Positions 23,630 through 35,089 are shown, counted from the first letter of the stretch. The stretch is DNA of 64,000 nucleotides from Eumeta japonica (GCA_005406025.1 BGZK01001010.1:62001-126000); one strand, 5' to 3'. Translations and numbers: made by a program. The notes: generated from the sequence alone by a model not told the origin.

Positions 23630-24215
23630 TATAGGGTTCCGCAGTCATTATTAACTAAGAAATGAATAAGTTCGTTGTTATACTTTTTCCATGATTCTCG
23701 CATACAATAGTTTAAGTACTTTGGTCACCTATAACTAGAAAAACAAATAGGTATATCGACTATTACTATTCAACCAGTCAAAACTAAAGTGCATCAGCAA
23801 AATAGCGTATCTTCATGGGACTTACGTCCTTTTGTTGAGAAGTGAAGTTTCTTGGCAATAACTCAAAAACAATATACTCTATTATGTTTGAAAAATTTTT
23901 TGTAAAAGTATTTATTTAGCGTTACCTACGTTATTTTTTTCATATTTTTTAGACATACGATTTGGAAAATAGAGGGAGTACAATTTCTGCTATTTTCGGA
24001 GCGATTATTTGCGAAATTATTCACGTAATCAGAAAAATTGCTTTAAACCTCAAAGAGTTTTAAAAGAACTGTCGAAATATGTATCATATGTTGATGTTTG
24101 CTAAAAAAATTTCTTAGCTTCTGTTACTAGTATGGAGTGTCCCCCTAGACATATTAATTTTTTGTATATAACTACTAAATTAAATAGTGGCTTATACAAA
24201 ACATCCGCGCCATTA
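23630..24215 (-). repeat. GGTTCCG-type repeat family 1, copy C (inverted)
   Basis: It aligns in reverse orientation with copy B. Paired landmarks are AAACAAATAGGTATA, CGTATCTTCATGGGACTTAC, CTTTTGTTGAGAA, AATAACTCAAAAA, GGAGCGATTATTTGCGAAA, GAACTGTCGAAATATG and GGCTTATAC. It is degraded and non-coding; the 63-codon open frame overlapping its end is incidental. Confidence 0.8.
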
Positions 24216-24299
24216 ATTTTGTCTTGTGGTATTTGAATAAAATGCCTTTGACAGTGTAACACCTCAAAATTGACATCAGTGTTTACTAGCAAATTTGAA

Positions 24300-25230
24300 C
24301 AAATTTAAATTTCCCTCATGAAATGGTAATTAGAAACCAGCTTCTGAACGAGATACCGTAGTGTTACTTTGATGAATCCATAATTCATTTTGATTAAAAG
24401 TAAAACAATTTTTTTTTGTATTTATAACTCGATTAATTTGATGACTTAAAAAAAAGAAGAAATTTAAAAGCTTCTGTTTTGAATATCTAATGTTATTCAA
24501 TATTTCATTAGATTGATCTGTCATCTGTTGTTTGTCATTTGTGCCATATCGAACATCATATTTTCAAATACAGAAATTTGTGGGTACTCTTTTTCTGATT
24601 GGAAAAGCGTCAGGACAGGTGAAAACCAAATTTCTCTCAAGGAGATATTATAACGAATCAGGCTTCTCGTGTCCGATATAAGTATTTATGGTGGGATCCT
24701 CCCAAGCAACGGGTAAGATACGATGTTCTATTTAGAGAAGTGATTTGTGAAAACGATTTACCCAGTTATAATCAGTGGCACGTTTTTGAGATGGTTCTAA
24801 GATCCTTTCTTTTCACCTCCCGCAAGGGTGGATGTCTGACATCTGGATGCGCAGACGCCTGTTAGGAAGTGCACAGCGTTCCATTCCTGAGGCAGCCTTA
24901 GCCCGCAACATTTTTGATAGACGCATCTGCCTGCACTGCCTATTGCTGAGGTTTCATCACAGATGAGAGTCCAAAAACAAATATAGGTGGGAAGTGAACC
25001 CAGTTCAATGTTCGTAATTAGGTACCTTAAACGCTTCATTAGCTCTTCATGTAAAGAGGCTGCATCAAATTTATCTCATTTGTTTGTGAACGTCATTAAG
25101 TTTCATTATATATCTTTGTTCGGCACGTGTTGTCGGGTGAGCCCATTAATTACATTGTGATTATGTGTACAATGTATATTATATGTTCCAATTGACAAAC
25201 AGTTAGGTAATTTAGACTTAAGTTGAACCC
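24300..25230. other. No gene recognised
   Basis: A GC-richer patch at 24820-24960 with a minus open frame (24797-25039) shows no domain. It may be part of an unidentified repeat. Confidence 0.35.
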
Positions 25231-25374
25231 TATTGTATGTCAGAGGTCACATAAAGAACAACCATACGCCCAAAACCTCATATCTCACTGAATATAAATT
25301 AAATATTTGTTTTGTATCTTATGCTTATCATTTACTTATATTGATAAATTTTCTAATGAAAAATACAGTGATAC

Positions 25375-25497
25375 AACATACGGAAGGACGGACGGACGGA
25401 CAACGGACGGACGGACGACGGACGGACGGACGACGGAAGGATATGACGAATCTATAAGGGTTCCGTTTTTGCCATTTAGGCTCGGAACCTTAAAAAA
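25375..25497 (-). repeat. GGTTCCG-type repeat family 1, 5' end (copy D)
   Basis: Read on the minus strand it starts AAGGTTCCGAGCCTAAATGG and runs through GAACCCTTATAG and a TCCGTCCG block, the same order as the start of copy B. The body may extend left to about 25230, or it may be the displaced 5' end of copy C. The open frames over it encode only the tandem repeat. Confidence 0.65.
25380..25440. repeat. GGAC tetranucleotide microsatellite
   Basis: Imperfect tandem GGAC units are interrupted at regular steps by AACGGAC and GACGAC. The tract expanded from the TCCGTCCG run present in other copies of the host repeat. Confidence 0.85.
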
Positions 25498-25499
25498 AA

Positions 25500-25955
25500 A
25501 GGCTATAAACAGTAAAATAGTATTTTTACGAATTTTTTAAAATCATAAAATCCTCACGATAAGAAAAACGTACCTATTTTTCTTTTATTCAAAACTAGTC
25601 CATTTGTTAATAAAAAAAATTATAAACAGGTTGTGAAAAAAACTTTATAGTCAATGAATGCCTTTACTCACTTTAAAAACAGTACATAATATGTTTATAT
25701 TATAAAAGAAAAATAACCACATCACTTTGGGTTTTCACTTTTTGTTAACTTAAAAAAAGTAATCTAGTCTACAGTGTATGCGCTATAAAGTAAAAAACTG
25801 CTCCGAGAAGTAACCATTTTATACGCTAGAAATCCCAACTATCGACTTTACAATTACCTAACTCGTTGAAAAAATTTAATTTTAAGAATTTAATTAATTA
25901 TTTTCTTCAATTCTTACCATAAAATATCAAACATTTAAATTAATATTTTCAAGTT
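25500..25955. other. AT-rich DNA, nothing recognised
   Basis: No feature can be supported. Confidence 0.45.
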
Positions 25956-25960
25956 TTTAA

Positions 25961-26038
25961 ATTTAGGGCTTCCATAATAACCATTATGGAAGCCCTAAAT
26001 TGAAATGAACCTCCGCATAACCATGCGGAGGTTCATTT
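25961..26038. repeat. Twin perfect hairpins with identical AACC loops
   Basis: Hairpin 1 pairs ATTTAGGGCTTCCATAAT (25961-25978) with its exact complement (25983-26000) around the loop AACC. Two bases later, hairpin 2 pairs AAATGAACCTCCGCAT (26003-26018) with its exact complement (26023-26038), again around AACC. The stems are 18 and 16 bp with no mismatch, so both are probably recent or constrained. They match no element I know. Confidence 0.9.
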
Positions 26039-26044
26039 TCAGCG

Positions 26045-26550
26045 TTAATTTCAAATTATTAATAATTAGAGATACAATTCCAAAAGTAAAAATATTTTAA
26101 TTGAAAAATTCCTTTTCTTTAAAATTGGTTGTTAGTTTTTGGTTTATTCGTGAAAAACGAAATATCCTTTTTTCATCTTATTTTGTTTATTTCTTTTGAA
26201 ATTTTTATGTTATAATAATACATTTTGCTGGATGTTATTCTGAGACCAATGAGCTTTTATTTTTAGGTGCTATTTCAAGAATTAACACCTTTTTGAATTT
26301 GTGAACTAGATTATATATCCGAATTTTTAAGACATTTTTATAATTTTAATACTACATACTGTCCTTTCTGTCCTTTCTGTTCCTAACTTTTTTCGTTCAA
26401 GCCAGTGTCTGTTGTTGAGTAATTCTAGGGTTATTTACTGGGTGTACATTGAATATAAACATTTTTATATGCTGGCAGTATCCGGTTAGAAAAAAATAGT
26501 TCTTGGGTTAAATTTAAACAGATCAGCATCATAAATTGCACATTTCCGCA
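26045..26550. other. AT-rich DNA with a minor tandem repeat
   Basis: The unit TGTCCTTTC is repeated at about 26359-26380. Nothing else is recognisable. Confidence 0.45.
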
Positions 26551-26554
26551 TTTT

Positions 26555-26725
26555 AAACGGCGTGACGGTTACGAGGAGCGACCGACGGGACGTCGCGCGC
26601 GCCGGCCCATCCATCATCGCTCCCGAACACGCGGCTACAAAGCGATTCGTCGGCCATCAGTTCGCCGTGATGGATCATGCGCGCGCGCCGCGGCGCTTCT
26701 ATACGATGAGCTTTACTTTTAGTGT
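26555..26725. promoter_or_regulatory. GC/CpG-rich island 9
   Basis: The CpG-rich block contains GACGTCGCGCGCGCCGGCCC and GCGCGCGCCGCGGCGC. The 60-codon open frame over it is compositional. Candidate regulatory element. Confidence 0.3.
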
Positions 26726-27035
26726 TTACGTGTTCCCATTTTGAGAAATTGTCGGATGCTTTGTCGGAGGGATATTCTATTTTCTATTTAAGATGAGTTA
26801 AAAACGAGGTATTTATTAGAAACGGTGCTATTTCTTGTGACTTTTTTTTTAAAGCGTCGATGGCACTCCAGTGTTTTTAATGTTCAGTGACTCGAATGAA
26901 AACAATTTGAAGGTTATTCAGTTAATCAGCAATTACAAAGATTAAAAAGCTCTACGTTTATTAAGGTCCAAGCTAAAAGGTTCCGGCCCCCGATGTCGAT
27001 TCGCGTTCCCTTCCATTCATGTTCGTGATTCCAGT

Positions 27036-27330
27036 TCAAATCTCTGTTTTGAAGTGGGTTAAATAAATAAAGGCTTCTAGATTAGGATTATACTCATCAG
27101 TAACCATTTTGTTGGTCAGGTTGTCTTCGACATAGGCCTTCTCTATCTCTACACCCCACTCTGTCCCGAGCTGATCTTCTTCATCCTTTTGGTAAATCAT
27201 CTTACCATCTTTTAATCTGACGTCTTTTTTGTGTCTTTCCATTTCTAGGATACCATTATATTACACGTTTCGTCCATTTTCCCTTAACGGTTCTGATGAT
27301 ATGACCAGTCCAGCTCCATTTAAGTTTCCT
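27036..27330 (-). pseudogene. LINE reverse transcriptase, C-terminal remnant
   Basis: The minus strand encodes the tail of a non-LTR retrotransposon polyprotein downstream of the reverse-transcriptase domain, which would copy element RNA into the genome. In one frame it reads WSWTGHIIRTVKGKWTKRVI, stop, WYPRNGKTQKRRQIKRW, stop, DDLPKG. A frameshift then leads to GTEWGVEIEKAYVEDN, matching the family's W...DR..W..LEEAYVE ending. The GHIIR...W..R...WYPR.GKR.RGR...RW.DDL pattern is typical of RTE-like lepidopteran elements. The sequence ends with a short frame and an AATAAATAAAG-type tail near 27060. The upstream endonuclease and polymerase motifs are missing, a normal 5' truncation. The clade is inferred. 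Confidence 0.75.
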
Positions 27331-27339
27331 TAGTTTTTA

Positions 27340-28505
27340 TAAATTATCGCTGACCTTTGATTTTTTTCTTAGTTGGTTAATAATATATTTCATTTCTTTA
27401 TTAAATTATGTTTCATTTAGTACAGAATATATGTCGATTTTTCGATGTGTCCAATATCGGCATGAACGAGTGTAAATGTTACTTTTGTTGCAAAGATCAT
27501 TTTTTTTTTGTTAAGGTTTGTGGCATTTTTCAACCAAATGCTTACGAATACATTCACTTTCGATACAGTTATCATGGAATGAAGTTCTTTTCAGTAATTG
27601 TTCTTTTAATCTTAAGCCCACATTCTACTTTAGCATTCAAGTTCATGTCTTACTCTTTAGTTAAGTTTTACCTAATGAACAGCGCTGTTTGATATGAGGG
27701 TATATATGTGGTACTCTGGAGCATTTATAAGAGTCCAACCTTTAAAAATCTATAAGAACTAATTTCTCGCTTTTCTCAGTTTCTATTTTTATTTTCTCCG
27801 TGATTATCAATTAATTATTATTAAAAAACTCTTTAGTTTATACACAATTTTCTTTATATGTCAAGTGGCGCAGTCACTGCGCGGGCGTGGGTCCCACACA
27901 TCTCGCGGCGCCTACAAACTATTTGAGTAATAAAAAAAATCTTCTCGTCGCTTTGTTTGTGTGAAATTTCAACTCAAATTGTCGAATGCCGTACGAGTTT
28001 TATGAATATTCAATAAGACTGTTTGGTAACAAAACACCGGCGTCAAACACAATGTATCGCAAAGGTTAAGATCTTGCCTGTCTGTCTGTTGTTTGATCTG
28101 TGTGAAATAGAGTCCGTTCTGTTTTAGAGCGCGAGGCGCGTGCGCCGACCCGCGGGTCAAGCTTTCGTGTTCGTTTTACTTTAAGTAAACGTTTCTAGTC
28201 TTTACAAATTTTAAATATATGCTAAGCGGTTTTGTAATGATTTTAAAAAAATGCGATGTTTTATGTACAGTTTATCTTCTGACTGACTCTGTTATTTATA
28301 AATTTGGCTTTAAATTAGTCAGGAAGGCTTTCCTCTACTCAAAATATATTTTGTAGGATCGAAATTGCTGCCCGAAAAGCCTATGAAATATCTAACATCG
28401 CATCAATTTTTATTTAAATTTCTTGCCGTGTAAAAATTAAAAGACTTATCGCTAAAAATTTTAACATGAAAGCTCTAAGACACGAGTGCAAAAGAATATA
28501 AAACT
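27340..28505. other. AT-rich DNA, small GC patches
   Basis: The 94-codon plus frame at 27408-27692 is Phe- and Tyr-rich with no domain. Short GC-rich patches lie at 27865-27905 and 28125-28160. Nothing firm. Confidence 0.35.
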
Positions 28506-28511
28506 TTAATT

Positions 28512-28600
28512 TCCAATAGCGTTCGGCGGCGCGGCTGTTCGCGCGCTCACGACCCACGAGATTTGAGCGCGCGCTATACAGCGCCGAGAAATCGCGAATA
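28512..28600. promoter_or_regulatory. GC/CpG-rich island 10
   Basis: An 85-bp block with GGCGGCGCGGCTGTTCGCGC and GAGCGCGCGCTATACAGCGC, directly upstream of repeat copy B. Candidate regulatory element. Confidence 0.25.
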
Positions 28601-28627
28601 AAAAATGAGCACCTCTTTGTTCTTTTA

Positions 28628-29345
28628 AGGGTTCCGAGCCAAAATATATAATTAAAATACAAACAGAACCTTTATGGTTTTGTCATGTCCGTCCGTCCAT
28701 CCGTCCGTATAAGCCGCTACTTGCTTTAGTAATTAGATATCAAAATAAATATTTGTAGGTGAGGGTTCTCTTATACATGTAACAGAAGGTTAAAATTTTT
28801 TTTAACAAACATATTCCGACAGTTCTTTAGAAACACTAAGATTTATGAACAATTTTTTTCATTAATTGAATATTTTCGGAAATAATCGCTCTGAGTGTAA
28901 TATAAATTGTGTTCCCCCTTTGCTTTTTAAACCACATGTCCAAATATATGAAAAAGAAAAATACGAAAGTAACGCTTAATCTTCAACGAAAATTATTTTG
29001 AATGTGATCGAATATAACATTTTTGAGTTAATGCCGAACAACTGCGTTTCTCAACAAAAGGCCGTAAGTACTATGAAGATACGATCTTTTCCTGGTGCTT
29101 TTCAGTTTATACTATTTTAAGAGTAATAGCCCGTATACCTATTTGTTTCTCTAGTGTTCGTTTGGTTTAGTCACCTGCCTAAAGTGCTTATACTTATAAT
29201 GTGCAGGAAACATGGAAAAAAGTGTATTAACGTAGTTTTTTCATCTGTAGTGAATTTATTTATAGTAACGCCTATAAAACTTTACATTGAGCATGGTCCG
29301 ATATGCGCTTGGCCGATTTTCTTTTTAGGTTTGAAGCGGATCGGT
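28628..29345 (+). repeat. GGTTCCG-type repeat family 1, copy B (most complete)
   Basis: It begins AAGGGTTCCGAGCCAAAAT, passes a GTCCGTCCGTCCATCCGTCC run, CATATTCCGACAGTTCTTTA, ATTTTCGGAAATAATCGCTC, AATTGTGTTCCCCC and AACAAAAGGCCGTAAGTAC, and ends TTGAGCATGGTCCG...CTTGGCCGATTTTC. About 720 bp long. Copies A, C and D align to parts of it. No transposase or reverse transcriptase is seen; the 103-codon open frame at its 3' end is not a known protein. Confidence 0.8.
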
Positions 29346-29349
29346 ACTC

Positions 29350-30035
29350 ACGTGACTTTTTGCAGTGGTGACATTCGAATACGCTCAAGACGGTATAAAG
29401 TTGTATCCGCGACTCCGACTTCGACGGTCGTACGATACGTAATCAGTACGATTAAGAATATTTAAATCGAGATCATGCCCGTCTCTACTAATTAATATAA
29501 TTTTCTTGAACTATTTTTCACTTATTCCACTTGAATTTAATAATCAAGAATTCAATACTGGTCTTTAAGAATGTATTAATACAAAACTTTCCAAGCAGTC
29601 AGGCTTAATGTTGGAGGATGATGTTTGTCGAAGAAATAGGATAAGCTTCTTTATTGCGACGAATAACTAATCAAATGAAATGAAAATCAGTTAGTGATCC
29701 TGAATTTTTTTTCTGAGTGATATACTTACATATACTTACCTATATATGTACATTGTGTACATGAAACAATATTATATTCGACTTTCCAATCAATATATTT
29801 AATTAGGTTGATTTATTCGTAATAAGTAACATGTCTACAACAATAACAGTCTTAAGATGAGCTGACCGCCATCGAGTTTGATTAATAGAGAAAACTCTTG
29901 TGTAATCTAAAATTTGTGGATGATCTAATCTGTTAATTACTAATAGGACCATTGACACAGAATTTCGATCTAATAGACCTATAGTAACAGTTTCTATCTA
30001 AAAGAATATTAAAATAATGAAGTTAAACAACACAA
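29350..30035. other. AT-rich DNA, nothing recognised
   Basis: No feature can be supported. Confidence 0.45.
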
Positions 30036-30320
30036 ACTCCGTCTCGGACTTTCTCGAGCTGTAGACGAGCGACGTTAGCGTTCGCATATTGCACCCAGCG
30101 GGCTATTGTGTGCAAATGGCGCGACGTGTTCATTTAAAAAAAAATGCCTACACGTCGGATCCAAAATGTATCGGAGCAACGGGCGACGGCGGCGACGCGG
30201 GCGCACGGAAGCCAACCGCGGGGGGCGGGCGAGCGCGACACACGGCTTTTATTTTACCCTCGGCGGGATAAAGGGTTTACACGGGGGCATCTTATATCGC
30301 CTTATGACGTGCCATTGATT
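30036..30320. promoter_or_regulatory. GC/CpG-rich island 11, candidate enhancer
   Basis: A long island with three overlapping open frames that reflect composition. Regulatory-looking words include GCAAATGGCGCGACGTG (about 30113), CGGCTTTTATTTTACCC (about 30243), GGCGGGATAAAGGGTTTACA (about 30263) and CTTATGACGTGCC (about 30301). TTTATT and GGATAAA cores inside CpG-rich sequence repeat the pattern of islands 1 and 4. Confidence 0.4.
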
Positions 30321-30324
30321 TTGA

Positions 30325-31000
30325 CTACACATTTTTTGGAATGTGATCAAACATAAGATAATTCCCATTGGAATAATAATAATTACCACTTTATTTATTT
30401 AGCCAAATCCAACGACGCTTAAAGTGCGTGCTTTCTTTTATGAATATTTTAAAGTAAAATTTTCATAGCATTAATTTTGTGTTAAAGCAAAAATATAAAG
30501 GAAAATTATTGAAAAGTCTAATATAACACAGAATAGAAATTCCGAGTCCATGAGTGATGTTAGAAAATATTATGCAGCTACGGTTATTAGTATTTCTTAT
30601 TTCATAGGAAACAGGTAATTACAACCAACTCGATGAAGTCTCACCGAATAATTTTCTTTTTAGTTGCAGCATATCTGACCGTTATATAACTTAGATCTCT
30701 CACAAGGATCTTACTTAGATAGATTTACTAATTTTACTTAGAATAAAGTTAAAGAAACGATCGATCCTTACAGTGGCCGCATATGATATGTAACATCTGG
30801 CATCTCACCTCGGTAATAAGCACTATTAGCATTATCCTGATCAAAAATGATTCAGGTATTATTTGAAATATTTCATAACGATGAATAATTCTTTTTAAAG
30901 TAAATTGTAATTTATTTAATTAAAGTGAAGACAGCTATTTTTTCCATTAGGGGGACTACGAAGTGATATGGTGACTAAAATATGAGACATGTAGCAAAGT
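30325..31000. other. AT-rich DNA, nothing recognised
   Basis: No feature can be supported. Confidence 0.45.
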
Positions 31001-31001
31001 A

Positions 31002-31908
31002 CAGTCCAACCTCTTTAAGTCGAACATCAAGAGAGATGCAAAAAAATCGAGTTATAGAGTTATGGAGGATTTCCACTGCGGCGCATAATGATGCGACTTG
31101 TAGAGGTTAATATTCATTGTGACTAATTTTGAGTTAGACAGGTGAAATAAATAAAGGTTCAGGTTAGAGAGGTAACAAACATATTTATACATACATATGT
31201 ATCATAAATCAACATAAGTTCAAAACGTCCTTAGAATAAAAATACATTTAAGTACATATGTATAAAAAGCCAGTAATTTTATTTGTTGTAGATAATTCGG
31301 TTCTTCCCTTGAGAGCAGAAAATTCATGTACTTCTGAGTTGTTGTTTGCTCTATAAAATTGCTTAAAAGTAATTCAAGTAATTCCAATGCCGTTCTTGCC
31401 TCTTTGATGAAAACCCATGGCGCGCATGTTGTATTATTCGAATCTTCTAAGTCATCTAAATCATTAGTCTCGGTTGGCGGAAGAACCAAAATATTTATGA
31501 CAATTTGACAATCGACAACAAATAACTTGTTTCGCTAAAGTTTAAATGAAATCAATAATAACAATAAGTACGCAAAATAAAACAGCTGACACCGAACAAG
31601 TAAACACCGTGCTAACGTTAATCTTAAATTTCTTTATAATTTCTTGGAATTGGTGATCTTATTTATTGTGTACTTGTATATTGTTTTCTATACACAATTA
31701 TGTACGTAGTCGGTAATTTTTTAAAACGGGTAACTTATTTTTCTTAAAGCCATAAGAGTAATAACTTTCAAATAATCGAATTGTAAAAGTTCTAAAATAA
31801 AATACTGTTATGTTTGAGTTATTAATTTTTCCGAGTCATAGAGCAAAATATGTATCATGATGGCTTGTAAGGAGTCACTAATTATTTCGACTAATAGAGG
31901 GTTGAGAT
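31002..31908. mobile_element. Pogo/Tigger-like DNA transposon, degraded
   Basis: The left terminus CAGTCCAACCTCTTTAAGTC followed by GAAC is mirrored on the right by CTCAACCCTCTATTAGTCGA (reverse complement of 31888-31907). TA lies outside both ends (31000-31001 and 31909-31910). Internal words such as TCGAGTTATAGAG repeat the subterminal pattern known from pogo-group elements. At about 907 bp it is shorter than an autonomous element. The only coding remnant is on the minus strand at 31220-31489. Confidence 0.75.
31220..31489 (-). pseudogene. Possible pogo-like transposase C-terminal tail
   Basis: An 89-codon frame lies inside the TA-flanked element. The part EARTALELLELLLSNFIEQT resembles the amphipathic helix near the C terminus of pogo/Tigger/jerky-type DDE transposases, and is followed by SREEPNYLQQIKLL. 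The catalytic domain and the helix-turn-helix DNA-binding domain are absent. The call depends mostly on its position inside the element; the protein match alone is weak. Confidence 0.4.
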
Positions 31909-31919
31909 TACTAGTAATA

Positions 31920-33535
31920 AAGGTTTTGGGGCTTGAAGGAAAGAGAACGAAACTTTTGTTCGAGTTTTTGGACTTAATTTTTTTGTCTGTATTTAAAAAG
32001 CGTTGAAAATTGTATAAATAACAATACCACTGTTAATTATCGAAACATTTCAACCTTGTTCATATCGAGCTTGAGTTCATCATTCAAAAAAGCTATTAGC
32101 GGTTCAGCTTCTGGCGAACTGAAGTTTATATAAAAATCACCACTTAAAATCATGGTAAGATAGTGATAGTTACTCACTTCCTTCCCTTTTCACGAAATCA
32201 CTTATACAGGCAGCAGGAAAGCGAGAGGGAGGTACACATCATTTCTTGAGTGAACATTATCATGTATTTGGAATATTACAAGATTTAATTAGACCTGTAA
32301 CTTAAACGACCTTTTAAAAATTTTCACTTATTCCTTTTCTCATATTTGGTTTAGTTGCAATTGGGCAATTTGTAAATGTAGTAGCAATACAATGATCTCA
32401 TATTCAAGTCATGATGATGTCGCCCAAATTGCTTCGTGAAGAAGAAACTCTGTAATGGTTAAATCATGGAATTATAAATTTGAATATGTGTTTAAGTCTC
32501 ATAACGAAATGTAATTGTAACCATAATCTGATGCTACTTTCAGAACTTCGGACCCGTTGAAGACCTATTTAACTTTTATTATGATACGCAATTTAAACCG
32601 TGATCAGTATTATAAAGCAGATATGTCTCTTTACCTAAAAAGCATTAAAATGAAACAAAGTCGGTAAAATTGATAAGTTGGAGTGTTTTAGTATTCACTA
32701 AAAAAAATAAGACGGGAATAGCTATAATAATTTTTAGAACTTCCAGTTCTTATAAAATAGTAATGAAAGATGAGCAACAACGATTTACTTGCATAAAATA
32801 CACCATAATAGCTTGTCGAAAAATTGAAATGGAAAATATTACATTTCTAAATACCAAGCAAATAGCCGTTTAGTTTAGCTTCTTAATTCGTTTCGGATTT
32901 GAATATTTTTTTATTGGATTACATTGAATATATTACAAAATAGTAAAGATAATTAATATGAAACTAAATGTTCCGTATGATTTCCGATTCATTATATACT
33001 AATGTATGTGATGGATTAGTCTGAGTCTGACCATGGCACGCATTCGTCTCCTTTAAAAAAGAACCAAACATTGTTTAAGAAAGATGTTGCCACTATCGAT
33101 TACACATACATTCGACGGGATGAAGGGCAAATTCTACCGCATTAGTAGAAATAGCAAGAAGCTTATATTCTACGACATTAGCGACGGATCGCTCGTACGC
33201 CCCAATACTAAAAGTATTATGATGTTACATACAAGTTAACATATTAGTTGTATGAGTATACAGAAAGATGAAATGAAACCACACTATTTTCCCATCCACA
33301 TTTATTTCCCCGGAGACAAAAAAAAGGACGATCAAAAAGAGTTTAGTTAAATTCTTATAAAGATTATATATAAAAATTTTTTACGGTTCTTTTTATATTT
33401 TGATGGGTGAATTAAAAAGAAATAAGTAAAAATGTTTCATGTACTGATGTCTATTTCCTTCCTTCATAGAGCTTTTAGAAAAACTAAGATTTCATTTCCA
33501 ATGCAGTATATTAATAAGTTTAACTTAATCAACTT
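31920..33535. other. AT-rich DNA, nothing recognised
   Basis: The 67-codon open frame at 32670-32873 has no domain. No repeat family was recognised. Confidence 0.4.
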
Positions 33536-33538
33536 AAA

Positions 33539-33571
33539 AAAAAAACAGTAGAAGACTGCTACTGTTTTTTT
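33539..33571. repeat. 13-bp perfect hairpin, A/T-tract flanked
   Basis: The arms AAAAAAACAGTAG (33539-33551) and CTACTGTTTTTTT (33559-33571) pair exactly around a 7-base loop. CTACT/AGTAG words continue to 33620 and can form a larger imperfect fold. Confidence 0.75.
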
Positions 33572-33629
33572 CAATGTACTACTAGTAGTGGTAGTGGCGC
33601 ATTGTAGTAGCAGTACATAGAAAAAGTAA

Positions 33630-34490
33630 TATAAAGCAGTATTTATTTATATTCTCGAATTAAGAATTAATTTCTTTATTTTATTTTGTATTTCTCGATC
33701 AGCTTTCCTCATTAGGCGATAGTAGTATCTTTGTGGAGAATCAGACAATTCTTCTCGGTTGTTTTATTTTGTACATGTTCATGGGATTTCTCGTCGCGGT
33801 GGTTGACAATCCCAAAACCAGTGGTAGATGGACGATTTTTGTCCCTTTTACTTCTATATCTTTTTCAAAACGTTCGTATCTTCTCTATACAACTTAAAAA
33901 TGTATCTTAACACCTTAGCTATAATGAAGTCTAACACATAAATTTTTCAAATTCAATTGGATTTGTTCCACTTGCAACAAATCAAGTGTATTTAATTTTA
34001 TACCGACACTTCACATCATCTTTATCTTATACATGTACGATTTTTGTCCACGCCTTTAATTTATTTTCCAACATCTTTATCTGTACATTACTGTCCACTT
34101 CACAGTGTTTATTTGGTAGTTGTCATCATTTCTCAAAGACTGCCATGTGGTGGACCTACGATACGCCTCAATATGGAAAAGAGAGAGATATTTATCTGAT
34201 AAACAATAAACTCTACATATACAAAACGTAACCTTTACGGAGTCCAATTTCACTTGGAAGAGGCTGCTGAAATCTATCAGGTTATAGTATTTCTTCGGTG
34301 GGAGTCTTCTTGGGGCTTAAAATAACTCGGAGATAAAAACCTAGAAATATACAAGACGGAGCATTGAGCTGTCAGTCCTTTACTTTTGTATTGGAAGGTA
34401 CGGAATCGAAATCCTGACCATGAATGAATCTGCCAGACCAGTTTATAACGTAACTCAAATGAAACCACCGACTCTAACTTTTCAGAAGCA
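33630..34490. other. No gene recognised
   Basis: The 81-codon open frame at 33986-34231 is hydrophobic and Phe-rich but has no initiation or splice context. The minus frame at 34277-34468 has no domain. Confidence 0.35.
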
Positions 34491-34494
34491 CGTT

Positions 34495-35030
34495 AAATGT
34501 TCATCGCACGGCGCTGGCTCGGCGTCGGTGACAACGGCCGTTGGCAGTTCTTAACCTGCCTTGTGCTAGTGTGGAAATGTCAAATTCTAAATTCTTCATC
34601 GGAATAGAAGTTTGTAGGAGGCTATGTCTTTATAGTGGATAGATAAAAAAATCTTTTGCACAAAAATAAATAGGCTAATTACAAAGTCGTACATAGGTGT
34701 ACATCACTCACGTATTATTTAAAATTTCGTTTTCTTTGTAGGTAGATCTTATATTGACTCCCGTAAAATTATCTCTTTTTTGATTTAAAGTAGGCATCAA
34801 ATACAAAGAATTATGAGGGGGAAATTACATATTTCAGTATCTCCAGAACAAGATCATTTATTGATAGGAACAAAGGCGTCATGGTTTTGAATAGTTTGGT
34901 GCAGGAATACGGGTGTCCCGCGGCGCCCACGCGCGGACGGCGGCGGCCCACATTTGGCCGATGACACTTTAGCGGTAGTGGCGCCGGCGACGGTTTAGTG
35001 CATCAAATGTCATCTAACGACTGTGACGAA
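34495..35030. promoter_or_regulatory. Two GC-rich islands (12a, 12b)
   Basis: Island 12a (34500-34560) has GCACGGCGCTGGCTCGGCG. Island 12b (34910-35030) has CGCGGCGCCCACGCGCGGAC, TTTGGCCGATGACACTTTAG, GTGGCGCCGGCGACGGTTTA and CATCAAATGTCATC. The DNA between them is AT-rich. Candidate regulatory elements. Confidence 0.3.
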
Positions 35031-35089
35031 AAGTTGTTAAAGATCTTGTGATCTACTTTTGTTTTTCTAACTCTAGTAATTGGAGAGAG

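Noticed and set aside
25380..25440. CRISPR-like regular repeat
   Set aside because: The unit is a 4-base tandem without spacers and the DNA is eukaryotic.
25233..25540. Open frames with RTDGRTTDG-type repeats
   Set aside because: They are translations of the GGAC microsatellite, not a protein.
28628..29345. Protein-coding transposon in repeat copy B
   Set aside because: The 103-codon open frame near its 3' end does not resemble any transposase or reverse transcriptase and is not conserved in copies A or C.
30089..30356. Three overlapping Arg-rich open frames
   Set aside because: They exist in all three forward frames of a GC-rich island, which is expected from the shortage of stop codons.
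33594..33616. GCGCATTGTAGTAGCAGTACA resembles miR-33
   Set aside because: It differs from the known microRNA at several positions including the seed, and no proper complementary arm lies at the right distance.
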